Source: Methylomonas sp. UP202 (GTDB lineage Bacteria; Pseudomonadota; Gammaproteobacteria; Methylococcales; Methylomonadaceae). Taken from it: a stretch of 64,000 nucleotides of DNA. Position numbers and translations under genes: made by a program. Below, piece by piece: positions 45,070 through 53,544 of the stretch; the stretch's first letter is position 1; every line of letters begins with the position of its first letter. Below the pieces are notes generated by a model. That model ran no database searches, was not told where the DNA came from, and saw nothing but the letters and a program-made list of their open reading frames with translations. The DNA is taken from positions 1,947,547 to 2,011,546 of the forward strand of contig NZ_CP123897.1 of NCBI RefSeq assembly GCF_029910655.1, given 5' to 3'.

Positions 45070-46035
45070 ATGAGCCATAAAGTTTCAGTAATCATTGTCA
45101 ATTGGAACGGAGACCGTTTTCTCGAACGCTGCTTGTCGACATTGCTGGTTCAGTCAATTATGCCGCACGAGATTATCTTGGTCGACAACGCCAGTTCCGA
45201 CGCTTCACTTAACATTGTACAGTATTTTTCGACGGTTAAATTATTACCGCAAAATGAAAACCTAGGTTTTGCTCGTGGGAATAATTTAGCTATCAACATC
45301 ATCAGTCCTGACTCGGAGTGGATTGCTTTACTTAACCCGGATGCGTTTCCTAATCCAGATTGGCTGGAACGTCTGTTAGCTGCGGCCGATTCCTATCCTG
45401 AGGTTTCTGTATTTGCCTCTCTGCAAATGTGCGATGATAATGCGGAGGTTATTGACGGTGCAGGAGATAGTTATCATGTTAGCGGGTTGGTTTGGCGCGA
45501 TCATCATGGTGGATTGATTTCTCCAATGGATCGAGAGAATAAGCCCGTTTTTAGTCCTTGTGCTGCAGCCGCATTATATAGACGGCAAGCCTTGATCGAT
45601 GTTGGAGGGTTCGATGAAGATTTTTTCTGTTATGTCGAGGATGTGGATTTAGGATTTCGATTGCGTTTAGCCGGACATCAGGCGATGTTGGTAGGGGATG
45701 CTGTTGTGCGCCATGTGGGGTCTGCATCCACCGGAAGACAACGCAGTGATTTTTGTGTATATCATGGCCACCGTAATTTGGTTTGGACATTCGTTAAAAA
45801 TATGCCGGGGTTGTTGTTTTGGTTGTTGTTACCAGTCCATCTTGCGCTTAATTTAATATCCGTCGTTTATTTTTCAATCGTCGGACAAGGGGGAGTGATT
45901 CTCCGTGCAAAATATGATGCTTTGAAAGGTGTGTCTAAGATGTGGCAAAAAAGACAAATTATTCAAAGCAGGCGTATTGCCTCGCTAGCCGATATTTGGC
46001 GGGTCTTGGATAAGCGTATTTTACCTTTTAAGTAA
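45070..46035 (+). CDS. Family 2 glycosyltransferase (WbbL/rhamnosyltransferase-like)
   Basis: A 321-residue GT-A fold protein. SVIIVNWNGDRFLERCLSTL (about 6-25), LVDNASSDASL, ENLGFARGNNLAI and LLNPDAFPNPDWL mark the nucleotide-sugar site with the NPD metal triad. The acceptor part has GGFDEDFFCYVEDVDLGFRLRLAG with the catalytic ED. The C-terminal region holds two hydrophobic segments (about 248-275), which may anchor it to the membrane. These features are seen in rhamnosyltransferases, and dTDP-rhamnose is made in this locus, but the sugar is not proven. A 76-nt gap precedes it. Confidence 0.9.
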   Translation: MSHKVSVIIVNWNGDRFLERCLSTLLVQSIMPHEIILVDNASSDASLNIVQYFSTVKLLPQNENLGFARGNNLAINIISPDSEWIALLNPDAFPNPDWLERLLAAADSYPEVSVFASLQMCDDNAEVIDGAGDSYHVSGLVWRDHHGGLISPMDRENKPVFSPCAAAALYRRQALIDVGGFDEDFFCYVEDVDLGFRLRLAGHQAMLVGDAVVRHVGSASTGRQRSDFCVYHGHRNLVWTFVKNMPGLLFWLLLPVHLALNLISVVYFSIVGQGGVILRAKYDALKGVSKMWQKRQIIQSRRIASLADIWRVLDKRILPFK

Positions 46036-46046
46036 AAGATAAACTA

Positions 46047-46928
46047 ATGACAGAATCCATTGACGCGATTGTCGTCAATTACAATGCAGGTTACCTATTG
46101 CAGACTTGTATAGCGTCTTTGCATGTCTGCCCGGTGGTTTCTAAAGTTATCGTGGTTGATAACTTTTCCCATGACGATAGCCTGAGGGCCATTCAGCATT
46201 TACCCGGTGTGCAAATAATTAAGAATAATAAAAACTTTGGTTTTGCCGCAGCCTGTAATATGGGCATTGAGAAAACCGATGCGGATTATTTGTTATTTCT
46301 AAATCCCGACTGCTCATTTTTGCCTGGTACTATGTCGCGAATAGTAGAGCATATGCGTGCTGATAGTGCCATTGGCATGGCTGGCGGCGTTTTGATTAAT
46401 CCGGGGGACGGCACGGAACAGGCGGGTGGGCGGCGAGCGATTCCCACTCCATGGCGCTCATTTGTCAGGGCATTTGGTTTGCACCGGTATGCCAATCGTT
46501 GGCCTCGCCTGTTTTATGATTTTTGCTTGCACGATGAGCTGCTGCCGGGCGCCCCGGTTGCAGTGGAGGCGATTTCCGGTGCTTGTATGTTGGTTAAGCG
46601 GGAGGCAATCGACGATGTCGGTCTTTGGGATGAAGGTTATTTTCTGCATTGTGAAGATCTGGATTGGTGTATGCGCTTTCGTCAGAAAGGTTGGAAGATA
46701 CTTTTTATTCCTGATGCAAAAATAATCCATCAGCAGGGTGCTTGTAGTCGCTCTCGGCCGTTTTTTGTCGAATGGCATAAGCACAAAGGTATGCTGCGTT
46801 TTTACCGAAAATTCTTCCGGCATCAGTATCCTGGGATTTTAATGTGGTTGGTTACATTCGGTGTATGGTTTAGGTTTTTTCTGGTAGCAGGGTATTATTT
46901 AGCCAAGCGAATGTTGGATAAGCTGTGA
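46047..46928 (+). CDS. Family 2 glycosyltransferase (WbbL-like)
   Basis: A 293-residue GT2 enzyme with the same layout as the gene before it: DAIVVNYNAGYLLQTCIASL (about 6-25), VVDNFSHDDSL, NKNFGFAAACNMGI, LLFLNPDCSFLPGTM, and the acceptor block DVGLWDEGYFLHCEDLDWCMRFRQKGWK. RRAIPTPWRSFVRAFG between them is common in WbbL proteins, which add rhamnose to a lipid-linked GlcNAc at the start of O-antigen assembly. The C-terminus carries one hydrophobic helix. It ends by overlapping the GTG of the next gene. Confidence 0.9.
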   Translation: MTESIDAIVVNYNAGYLLQTCIASLHVCPVVSKVIVVDNFSHDDSLRAIQHLPGVQIIKNNKNFGFAAACNMGIEKTDADYLLFLNPDCSFLPGTMSRIVEHMRADSAIGMAGGVLINPGDGTEQAGGRRAIPTPWRSFVRAFGLHRYANRWPRLFYDFCLHDELLPGAPVAVEAISGACMLVKREAIDDVGLWDEGYFLHCEDLDWCMRFRQKGWKILFIPDAKIIHQQGACSRSRPFFVEWHKHKGMLRFYRKFFRHQYPGILMWLVTFGVWFRFFLVAGYYLAKRMLDKL

Positions 46929-47803
46929 CAATTTTGGCAAACAGTGTTTCTGTCGGTGTTTTGGGGGCGACGAGTCACGTTGGTAAGGCTTTGTTATATG
47001 AGTTAGTTGAACTAGGTTTTCCCGTGTTCGCCTTTTCCCGCCGGGTTTCTAATGCTTGTGATAGTAATGTGCGCTGGGAAAATATTTCACAGCTTTCTGA
47101 CGCTCGCGAGTGCATCATTCCTTACTGGGTTAGTCTCGCGCCTATCGCAGTTCTTCCTGGTTATTTTGATGCGTTAATGGGTTGTGGTGTGAGGCGCATT
47201 GTGGTGTTGTCGTCCACTAGCCGTTTCAGTAAGGCTGAATCGTCGTCGCTCGGGGATCGTCAGTTAGCGCAAAGCTTTATTGATTCAGAGCAAAAGCTTC
47301 GATTTTGGGCTGAACAAAATAATATTGAGTGGGTAATTTTGCGACCTACATTAATTTATGGCTTGGGAAGAGATAAGAATGTTTGTGAGATTATTCGACT
47401 GATTCGTCGTTTCCGTTTTTTTCCATTGTTCGGAGATGCCCAAGGGTTGCGTCAGCCAATACATTGCAGGGATGTCGCGATTGCATGTTGTAATGCGTTA
47501 GCTTCTTTCGAAGCGACAAATAAGGATTTTAACCTATCAGGTGGCGAGACTTTGAGCTACTGTCAAATGGTGGAGCGTTTGTTCCGGTTTATTGATTGTA
47601 CGCCGCGCTTCATCAAGGTGCCAACAGCGGTGTTACGCGGTATGCTGCGCCTGCTACGACTTTTGCCGCGGTATCGCAATTGGACTTTTTCAATGGTGGA
47701 GCGCATGGGACAGGATTTGGTTTTCGATCATTCGGAAGCGACGCGACATTTAAATTTCACCCCGCGGGTTTTCAAGTTAGATAAAGAAGATTTGCCGCGC
47801 TAG
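46925..47803 (+). CDS. NAD(P)-dependent SDR, nucleotide-sugar or atypical epimerase family
   Basis: A 292-residue protein that starts with GTG at 46925, overlapping the previous TGA. The cofactor loop reads GVLGATSHVGKALL (about 11-24). Later blocks are IVVLSSTSRF, WAEQNNIEWVILRPTLIYGLGRDKN, and QPIHCRDVAIA. A usual YxxxK is not evident, as in atypical SDRs. It closes the polysaccharide locus; the 141 nt that follow lead into a core gene. The substrate is unknown, and it could act on a lipid-linked sugar as well as on a nucleotide sugar. Confidence 0.75.
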   Translation: MTILANSVSVGVLGATSHVGKALLYELVELGFPVFAFSRRVSNACDSNVRWENISQLSDARECIIPYWVSLAPIAVLPGYFDALMGCGVRRIVVLSSTSRFSKAESSSLGDRQLAQSFIDSEQKLRFWAEQNNIEWVILRPTLIYGLGRDKNVCEIIRLIRRFRFFPLFGDAQGLRQPIHCRDVAIACCNALASFEATNKDFNLSGGETLSYCQMVERLFRFIDCTPRFIKVPTAVLRGMLRLLRLLPRYRNWTFSMVERMGQDLVFDHSEATRHLNFTPRVFKLDKEDLPR

Positions 47804-47944
47804 CCGGAATTAACCCTGGATGGGTGATGGTTTGCTTGAGTAGCGGCATAGTGAGTTCGGTCGGCTCTTGTGTGCCCGTTTGTATCGATATTTCTCTGGG
47901 GTATTTTGGTAGAATGAGGGCCGTTTATTCTCAATTGACCATCA

Positions 47945-49300
47945 ATGAAACACGTCGAACTTCTTTCCCCGGCCGGTACGATTCGGAACATGCGTTATGC
48001 GTTCGCGTTCGGCGCCGACGCGGTATACGCCGGCCAACCGCGTTACAGCTTGCGGGTGCGCAATAACGATTTCCTAGCGGACAATCTGGCGAAGGGGATA
48101 GCCGAGGCACATGCGATCGGCAAGAAATTTTATTTGGCGGCGAACGTCATTCCGCATAATGCCAAGGTGAAGACTTTCGTCAAGGACATGCAACCGATTA
48201 TCGCGATGGGGCCGGACGCGCTGATTATGGCCGATCCAGGCCTGATCATGATGACCCGCGAACAATGGCCTGACATGCCGGTGCACTTGTCGGTCCAGGC
48301 CAATACCGTGAACTATGCCAGCGTCAAATTTTGGCAACGCATGGGCGTGGAGCGGATCATTCTGTCGCGGGAATTGTCGTTGGACGAAATCGCCGAGATT
48401 CGCCAGCAATGTCCCGACATGGAGTTGGAGGTGTTCGTGCACGGTGCGTTGTGCATCGCCTATTCCGGGCGTTGCCTGTTGTCCGGCTATTTCAACCATC
48501 GAGATCCCAATCAGGGGACTTGTACCAATTCCTGCCGTTGGAAATACGACACCAAGCCGGCCGACGAAACCGCCGAAGGCGATTACGTGTTGGCGGACAG
48601 GCCGGTGTTGTCGATGAACGATCTCAGCCAGGGCTTGAGTAGCGCGAGCTGCGGTGGTGCCGAGCGTCATCCGCTGGCCGATCAGATTTATTTTCTCGAG
48701 GAAGAAGGTCGGCCCGGCGAGTTGTTGCCGGTCATGGAGGACGAGAACGGCACTTACATCATGAACTCCAAGGACTTGCGCGCTATCGAACACGTGCAGC
48801 GTTTGGTGGAGATCGGCGTGGATAGCCTGAAAATCGAAGGGCGGACCAAATCGCATTTTTACGTGGCGCGCACCGCGCAGACCTACCGTCAGGCGATCGA
48901 CGACGCGCTGGCCGGCCGGCCGTTTCAGCCGCAATTGCTGGGTGTTCTGGACAATCTGGCGAGTCGGGGTTACACCGATGGTTTTTATCAGCGTCATCAT
49001 ACGCACGAGCATCAGAATTATCTGTCCGGTTATTCCAAGAGCCATCAGCAACAGTTTTGCGGCGAAATCACCGCCTACGATTCCGACACCGGTCTGGCCG
49101 ATGTTAGCGTCAAAAACAAATTCGCGGTTGGCGATCGGTTGGAAATGATTTTGCCTGGCGGCAATCGGGATATCGTTGTGGATCGGATGCTGGATAAATA
49201 CGGCAATCCGATGCAAGAGGCCTTGGGCGGCGGATACGAAGTGCGAATTCCCTTGCCTAGCGAAGACTGTCGCTACGGCTTGTTGGCGCGTTATTTTTGA
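47945..49300 (+). CDS. trhP: TrhP (YegQ), peptidase U32 family tRNA hydroxylation protein
   Basis: Needed for 5-hydroxyuridine formation at the wobble position of certain tRNAs. The U32 signature is complete: EVFVHGALCIAYSGRCLLSG (about 157-176), followed by NQGTCTNSCRW, whose cysteines ligate an iron-sulfur cluster. The N-terminus MKHVELLSPAGTIRNMRYAFAFGADAVYAG is typical of YegQ, as is KIEGRTKSHFYVARTAQ. Length (451 residues) fits. Here base composition returns to that of the core genome. rraA begins on the last base of its stop codon. Confidence 0.94.
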   Translation: MKHVELLSPAGTIRNMRYAFAFGADAVYAGQPRYSLRVRNNDFLADNLAKGIAEAHAIGKKFYLAANVIPHNAKVKTFVKDMQPIIAMGPDALIMADPGLIMMTREQWPDMPVHLSVQANTVNYASVKFWQRMGVERIILSRELSLDEIAEIRQQCPDMELEVFVHGALCIAYSGRCLLSGYFNHRDPNQGTCTNSCRWKYDTKPADETAEGDYVLADRPVLSMNDLSQGLSSASCGGAERHPLADQIYFLEEEGRPGELLPVMEDENGTYIMNSKDLRAIEHVQRLVEIGVDSLKIEGRTKSHFYVARTAQTYRQAIDDALAGRPFQPQLLGVLDNLASRGYTDGFYQRHHTHEHQNYLSGYSKSHQQQFCGEITAYDSDTGLADVSVKNKFAVGDRLEMILPGGNRDIVVDRMLDKYGNPMQEALGGGYEVRIPLPSEDCRYGLLARYF

Positions 49301-49803
49301 TGGACTTGGAGGCCGATTTGGCATTTCTGACCGCCGATTTATGCGATCGCTTCGGCGATGCGGAGAATTTCCAGGTCGCCGAACCCATGCTGCGCCATTT
49401 CGGCGGGCGCCAACGGTTTTGCGGGCGAATCGCCACGCTGAAGGTTTTCGAGGACAATTCCTTGGTGCGTAGCGCATTGGAGGAAGATGGCAGCGAGAAG
49501 GTGTTGGTGATCGATGGCGGTGGCGGCAAGCGTTGTGCCTTGTTCGGTGATACCTTGGCAGCTCTGGCGATCGAAAACGGCTGGAGCGGCATCATCGTCT
49601 ACGGTTGCGTGCGCGGCGCGGAACTGTTGGCGCAACTGCCGATCGGCGTAATGGCCCTGAATACCCATCCAATGCGTAGCCGTAAGCATGGTCAAGGCGA
49701 CCGCGATGTGATGATCACGTTTGCCGGGGTCAATTTCAAAAAAGATCATTACCTCTATGCCGATAGCGATGGAATTATCGTCGCCGAGACAAAATTGGAT
49801 TAG
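49300..49803 (+). CDS. rraA: RraA family protein, ribonuclease E activity regulator
   Basis: RraA trimers bind RNase E and reduce its activity. The 167-residue protein carries the family core VLVIDGGGGKRCALFGDTLAALA (about 67-89), GWSGIIVYGCVRGAE and ALNTHPMRSRKHGQGDRDV. The ATG at 49300 shares its A with the trhP TGA; a TTG at 49297 is an alternative. Some RraA relatives are aldolases for 4-hydroxy-4-methyl-2-oxoglutarate, but the sequence is closest to the gammaproteobacterial regulator. Confidence 0.9.
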   Translation: MDLEADLAFLTADLCDRFGDAENFQVAEPMLRHFGGRQRFCGRIATLKVFEDNSLVRSALEEDGSEKVLVIDGGGGKRCALFGDTLAALAIENGWSGIIVYGCVRGAELLAQLPIGVMALNTHPMRSRKHGQGDRDVMITFAGVNFKKDHYLYADSDGIIVAETKLD

Positions 49804-49840
49804 AATTCCAATGCCTTAACCTAGTAAAACACTCAAGAAT

Positions 49841-50797
49841 ATGCAAATCGTACTCGCAAACCCTCGTGGATTCTGTGCCGGCGTGGACCGGGCCATTGAA
49901 ATCGTCGATCAAGCCATCGATACCTTCGGCGCACCAATTTATGTGCGTCATGAGGTCGTGCACAACCGGACCGTGGTCGACGGATTAAAGGAAAAAGGCG
50001 CGGTGTTTATCGAGGATTTGAGCGATGTGCCGGTCGGCTCCTATCTGGTGTTCAGCGCGCACGGGGTTTCCAAGCAGGTGCAGCGCGAAGCCGACGAGCG
50101 GCAATTGACGGTGTTCGATGCCACCTGCCCGTTGGTGACCAAAGTTCACATGCAGGTCGCCAAGCATGCCAAGCAGGACCGGGAAGTGATTCTGATCGGC
50201 CACGCCGGACATCCGGAGGTGGAAGGCACGATGGGGCAGTACGAAAAATGCACCGAGCACGGCAATATCTATTTGGTGGAAACGCCGGATGACGTTAAAA
50301 ACCTCAAAGTCAATAATCCGGATAATCTGGCCTATGTCACGCAAACGACGTTGTCGATGACCGACACCAAGGTGATGGTCGACGCGCTACGCGAGCATTT
50401 TCCGTCGATCAAGGAGCAGAAAAAAGACGACATATGCTATGCCACCCAAAACCGTCAGGATGCGGTGCATGATCTGGCGAAAATTTCCGATCTGATTTTG
50501 GTAGTTGGCTCCCCTAACAGTTCGAATTCCAACCGTTTGCGGGAAATCGCCGAACAGCTCGGCAAATCCGCGCACTTGATCGATACCTATCGCGACCTGA
50601 AACAGGAATGGTTGTCGGGCGTGGATGTCGTCGGCGTCACAGCCGGCGCGTCGGCGCCGGAAGTGTTGGTACAGGAAGTGATCGATCAATTGAAAGCCTG
50701 GGGCGGCGCCGACACCCTGGTCCGCGAGAATAAAGGCATAGAGGAAAAAGTGGTATTCTCTATTCCCAAGGAATTGAAGAAGCACATGGAAGCCTAA
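49841..50797 (+). CDS. ispH: IspH (LytB), 4-hydroxy-3-methylbut-2-enyl diphosphate reductase
   Basis: Last enzyme of the MEP pathway, giving IPP and DMAPP. The 318-residue protein has the three cysteines of the [4Fe-4S] cluster, Cys12 in [12 protein letters not shown], Cys96 in DATCPLV and Cys199 in [10 protein letters not shown], and the conserved HEVVHN and [11 protein letters not shown] histidine blocks. Its product supplies the polyprenyl carriers used by the polysaccharide locus and the DMAPP used by MiaA. It is preceded by rraA with a 37-nt gap. Confidence 0.97.
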   Translation: MQIVLANPRGFCAGVDRAIEIVDQAIDTFGAPIYVRHEVVHNRTVVDGLKEKGAVFIEDLSDVPVGSYLVFSAHGVSKQVQREADERQLTVFDATCPLVTKVHMQVAKHAKQDREVILIGHAGHPEVEGTMGQYEKCTEHGNIYLVETPDDVKNLKVNNPDNLAYVTQTTLSMTDTKVMVDALREHFPSIKEQKKDDICYATQNRQDAVHDLAKISDLILVVGSPNSSNSNRLREIAEQLGKSAHLIDTYRDLKQEWLSGVDVVGVTAGASAPEVLVQEVIDQLKAWGGADTLVRENKGIEEKVVFSIPKELKKHMEA

Positions 50798-50822
50798 CTT
50801 AATCAGCCCAACGAGGAACCGT

Positions 50823-51182
50823 ATGGCTATCACCGCGCAAGATTTAGTCGCCGCCGCCAAGCAGCAGATTTCGGAGATCGACGTCGCCGCCGCTCGAGAA
50901 CGCTTGACGACAAATTTGATTCTGGATGTCCGCGAGCCCAACGAATTTGCCGCCGGCCATTTGCCGGGCGCGGTCAATATTCCACGTGGCGTACTTGAAT
51001 TCCAAATTGGCGGACATCCCGCTTTCCAAGGTCGGCAACAAGCCCCGACCGTGGTGTATTGCCAGGGAGGCGGCAGGTCGGCGTTGGCGACTCAGGTATT
51101 GCAGCAGATGGGTTATTCGGCGACGGTCAGCATGGCCGGCGGTTTCAAGGCTTGGGCGGAGAGCGGTTTGCCCGTTGAGTGA
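50823..51182 (+). CDS. Rhodanese-like domain protein
   Basis: A 119-residue single rhodanese domain. LILDVREPNEFAAGHLPGAVNIPRG (about 32-56) and the active-site loop VVYCQGGGRSALA with its cysteine near residue 79 are intact. It could carry persulfide sulfur or reduce oxidants. The presence of a flavocytochrome c pair further along makes a sulfur role possible, but the gene is next to ispH and hslR, not near that pair. No signal peptide is visible. It overlaps hslR by 8 nt. Confidence 0.88.
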   Translation: MAITAQDLVAAAKQQISEIDVAAARERLTTNLILDVREPNEFAAGHLPGAVNIPRGVLEFQIGGHPAFQGRQQAPTVVYCQGGGRSALATQVLQQMGYSATVSMAGGFKAWAESGLPVE

Positions 51183-51573
51183 GCAAGACGAACTCCGTAT
51201 CGATAAATGGCTATGGGCCGCACGGTTTTTCAAGACCCGCGGCTTGGCGTCCGACGCGGTCAGCGGCGGAAAGGTGCATGTCAACGGCCAGCGCTGCAAG
51301 CCCAGCCGGGATGTTCGGCTCGGCGATCGCATCAGCATCACCAAGGATCAGTACACCTGGGATATTCTTGTCACCGGTTTGAATCGGCAACGCCGTCCGG
51401 CCCAAGAGGCGGCCCAATTGTATGTCGAAGACGCGGCCAGCGCCGCCAAACGGCAACAATTGGTGGAATTGCACAAACAGCAGCAAGCCGCGTTCCCAGT
51501 CTCGGAGCGTCCCTTCAAACCCAACAAAAAGCAACGCCGGCAAATTCATCGTTTCAAAGAGGGTTCGGCTTGA
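51175..51573 (+). CDS. hslR: HslR, S4-domain ribosome-rescue heat-shock protein (Hsp15)
   Basis: Binds stalled 50S subunits that carry a nascent chain. The 132-residue protein begins with TTG at 51175, giving MSEQDELRIDKWLWAARFFKTR, which aligns with the E. coli Hsp15 start; the S4 RNA-binding segment continues as GGKVHVNGQRCKPSRDV. The C-terminal basic tail ends KKQRRQIHRF as in Hsp15. The start codon lies inside the last codons of the rhodanese gene, so translation is likely coupled. No ATG start fits the frame. Confidence 0.92.
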   Translation: MSEQDELRIDKWLWAARFFKTRGLASDAVSGGKVHVNGQRCKPSRDVRLGDRISITKDQYTWDILVTGLNRQRRPAQEAAQLYVEDAASAAKRQQLVELHKQQQAAFPVSERPFKPNKKQRRQIHRFKEGSA

Positions 51574-51672
51574 CCGGACCTCGTTCAACAAAACGATAGC
51601 CACACTTCCCGCAAGACTTTATTATTCCAGCGTTGTGCGCGCGCCGGAATAAGCCGGTGTTTGTCAAACGGC

Positions 51673-51693
51673 GGCCGGACCTTAAGTCCGGCC
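51673..51693. repeat. Inverted repeat between hslR and the lipoprotein gene
   Basis: GGCCGGAC-N5-GTCCGGCC (51673-51680 / 51686-51693), a perfect 8-bp stem. There is no T-run on either side, so a rho-independent terminator is not clear. A weaker repeat (TTATTCC ... GGAATAA) lies about 30 nt upstream. The spacer is 183 nt long. Confidence 0.4.
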
Positions 51694-51756
51694 TAAGAAC
51701 CGGCGTTTAGTTTTCCGGTACGCTTTCACCCACGCAAGATTCCAAAAGGTTTTTGA

Positions 51757-53532
51757 ATGTCGCAACGCTGTTTTTTCATAATCGCGCAAGCGGTGCTGGC
51801 CAGTGGATTGCTGGTCGGTTGCGCCACCACTCGGCAATTGGCGGTGGATTATCCGAAAACCGAATCTGTTGCCGTCAAGCCGTTGCGAGGGCAAACGACG
51901 GTTTCCGGCGACGATTACTACGTGCAGTGGCTGTCTGAGTTCGAGTTCAAGGGCGACAGCGCATTGAAAGGCGGTTGCAATGAAATGGGCGGTCATTACG
52001 AAAACGGCGATTTGTCGGCCGCCGTCGTGTTCGCGGTGCATAACGACGCCTTGAAGCTGCAGCGCGAAGCCAGCGGATTTCTTTATCAGGCGACGACCGG
52101 GCGGTGCAATTTCAAACTGGAGACCAAAAAGGCCAATTTGACGCCGTGGTTACGCTTGGATTCGGCCAAGGACACCCAGATTGAATACCGCTTTCTGACC
52201 AGTAACAGCCACGAGTCTAATCTGTCGCAGCTGGTCGAGGATCTGAACACCGCCAGCGGTTTGTTTGCGTTGACCGGCGTCGGTACCGGCATGGCGGTGA
52301 TGGGGAAATTGGCCGGCAACTGGGTGGAAAGCAATCCGCCCGTGGTCGCGAAAACGCCGACGCCGGCCGGCAAGCTCAGTTCCGAGACCCACACGCTGCC
52401 GGCCGGCGTCGTACTTAACGCCGACAGCGCAGGTCTCAACCAAACCCGCTTGCCGGTTTACGAAGTGCTCGAAGGCGGTTGGAACATTTGGTCGTCGGAA
52501 ACCAAGATGCTGGGCGAATTGCGGATTTATCCGGAATTGGTGTCGTCCCTGCTGCTGAAAACCGTTGGCGACGCGACGCCGGACGCTCACGACCTGTCTC
52601 TGGAAGAACTGTGGCGGGCGCCGATACAAACCGCCAACGGCGAACAGCGTCTCCAGCAATTGCTGGCTCAAATCGATGCCGCCGATCGGCCGAATCTGCA
52701 ACCGGATTGGCGGGATTACAGCGATGTCGAGACTCAGTGCCGGCGCCTGAAACTGGTCATGAAGGACTTGGGGTTCAATAAATTCGACCGCAACGCCTTG
52801 CTCTACTATTTTCTGAATAAATCGCCGGATTGGAAGAATTTCAATATCTCGATGCAGCGGGCGATGACCGATGAGATCCGGCCCAAATTGTTGGAGCAAT
52901 ACCGTTCCACCAACTTTTCCGGCTGTTTGGCGCCGGAAGATTATTGGGTCATGAAGAGCATGCGTCTGGCGGTCAATACCGAGCAGGACTGGGATGCGCT
53001 GGCCAGTTCCAGGCAAAAGAAGGAAGGCATCTTGAATCCGGTGCAGTCGGCGGGCCGACAATTGCTGGCGGCCCTGAAAAGCCCGGATAAGGATGAAGTG
53101 GCCCGTCAACTGTATCCGCTATTGAATACCGAAAAGGCCGGCAACGGTAGCGTATTGCTGCAAAACCATTTGAGTAATTTCGGCCTGGAAACCTTGCTGC
53201 AACTACCGCCGATTCCCGACGAAGGCGTGGTCGTTAGTGCCGCGCAATTGGCCGGCGTGTTCGCCGGTCTGAACGTCGATAGTTACAGTTGCGCTAGGCC
53301 GGCCCAGGAACAAGGTCAGCCGCTGTCCCATATCGGCATTCTATTGTTCGCCACCAAGCCGGGCAGTCCTCGCGACAAAGGCGGCGCGCTCGAATTCGAA
53401 CTGGCTCAGGGCCGCATCGTGCGTTTGGCGTTTCAGCATCCGTCGTTTCGCGATTTCGAACAGAATCTGGCCGATTATCCCGATCTCGGCGGCTGTCGCA
53501 TCGACGCCGAATTTCTGAATCGACTGCATTAA
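51757..53532 (+). CDS. Predicted lipoprotein of unknown function
   Basis: A 591-residue exported protein. A short signal sequence ends in a lipobox, LLVGC, with Cys22 as the acylation site, and the following residues (ATTRQ) would favour the outer membrane. I do not recognise a family. The N-terminal half is beta-rich, with a YRFLTSNSHESNLSQLVEDLN stretch and a hydrophobic patch (about 170-188); the C-terminal half is helical. Ten or so cysteines are scattered. It is followed after 12 nt by a DUF748 protein, so it probably belongs to an envelope operon. Confidence 0.75.
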   Translation: MSQRCFFIIAQAVLASGLLVGCATTRQLAVDYPKTESVAVKPLRGQTTVSGDDYYVQWLSEFEFKGDSALKGGCNEMGGHYENGDLSAAVVFAVHNDALKLQREASGFLYQATTGRCNFKLETKKANLTPWLRLDSAKDTQIEYRFLTSNSHESNLSQLVEDLNTASGLFALTGVGTGMAVMGKLAGNWVESNPPVVAKTPTPAGKLSSETHTLPAGVVLNADSAGLNQTRLPVYEVLEGGWNIWSSETKMLGELRIYPELVSSLLLKTVGDATPDAHDLSLEELWRAPIQTANGEQRLQQLLAQIDAADRPNLQPDWRDYSDVETQCRRLKLVMKDLGFNKFDRNALLYYFLNKSPDWKNFNISMQRAMTDEIRPKLLEQYRSTNFSGCLAPEDYWVMKSMRLAVNTEQDWDALASSRQKKEGILNPVQSAGRQLLAALKSPDKDEVARQLYPLLNTEKAGNGSVLLQNHLSNFGLETLLQLPPIPDEGVVVSAAQLAGVFAGLNVDSYSCARPAQEQGQPLSHIGILLFATKPGSPRDKGGALEFELAQGRIVRLAFQHPSFRDFEQNLADYPDLGGCRIDAEFLNRLH

Positions 53533-53544
53533 CACGGGGGTGCC

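Noticed and set aside
48074..49477. A 467-codon open frame on the minus strand opposite trhP
   Set aside because: It lies antisense to a clear TrhP gene, has no recognisable motifs, and is explained by GC-rich codon bias of the real gene.
51673..51693. Rho-independent terminator after hslR
   Set aside because: The stem is perfect but there is no T-run on either strand, so it is listed only as an inverted repeat.
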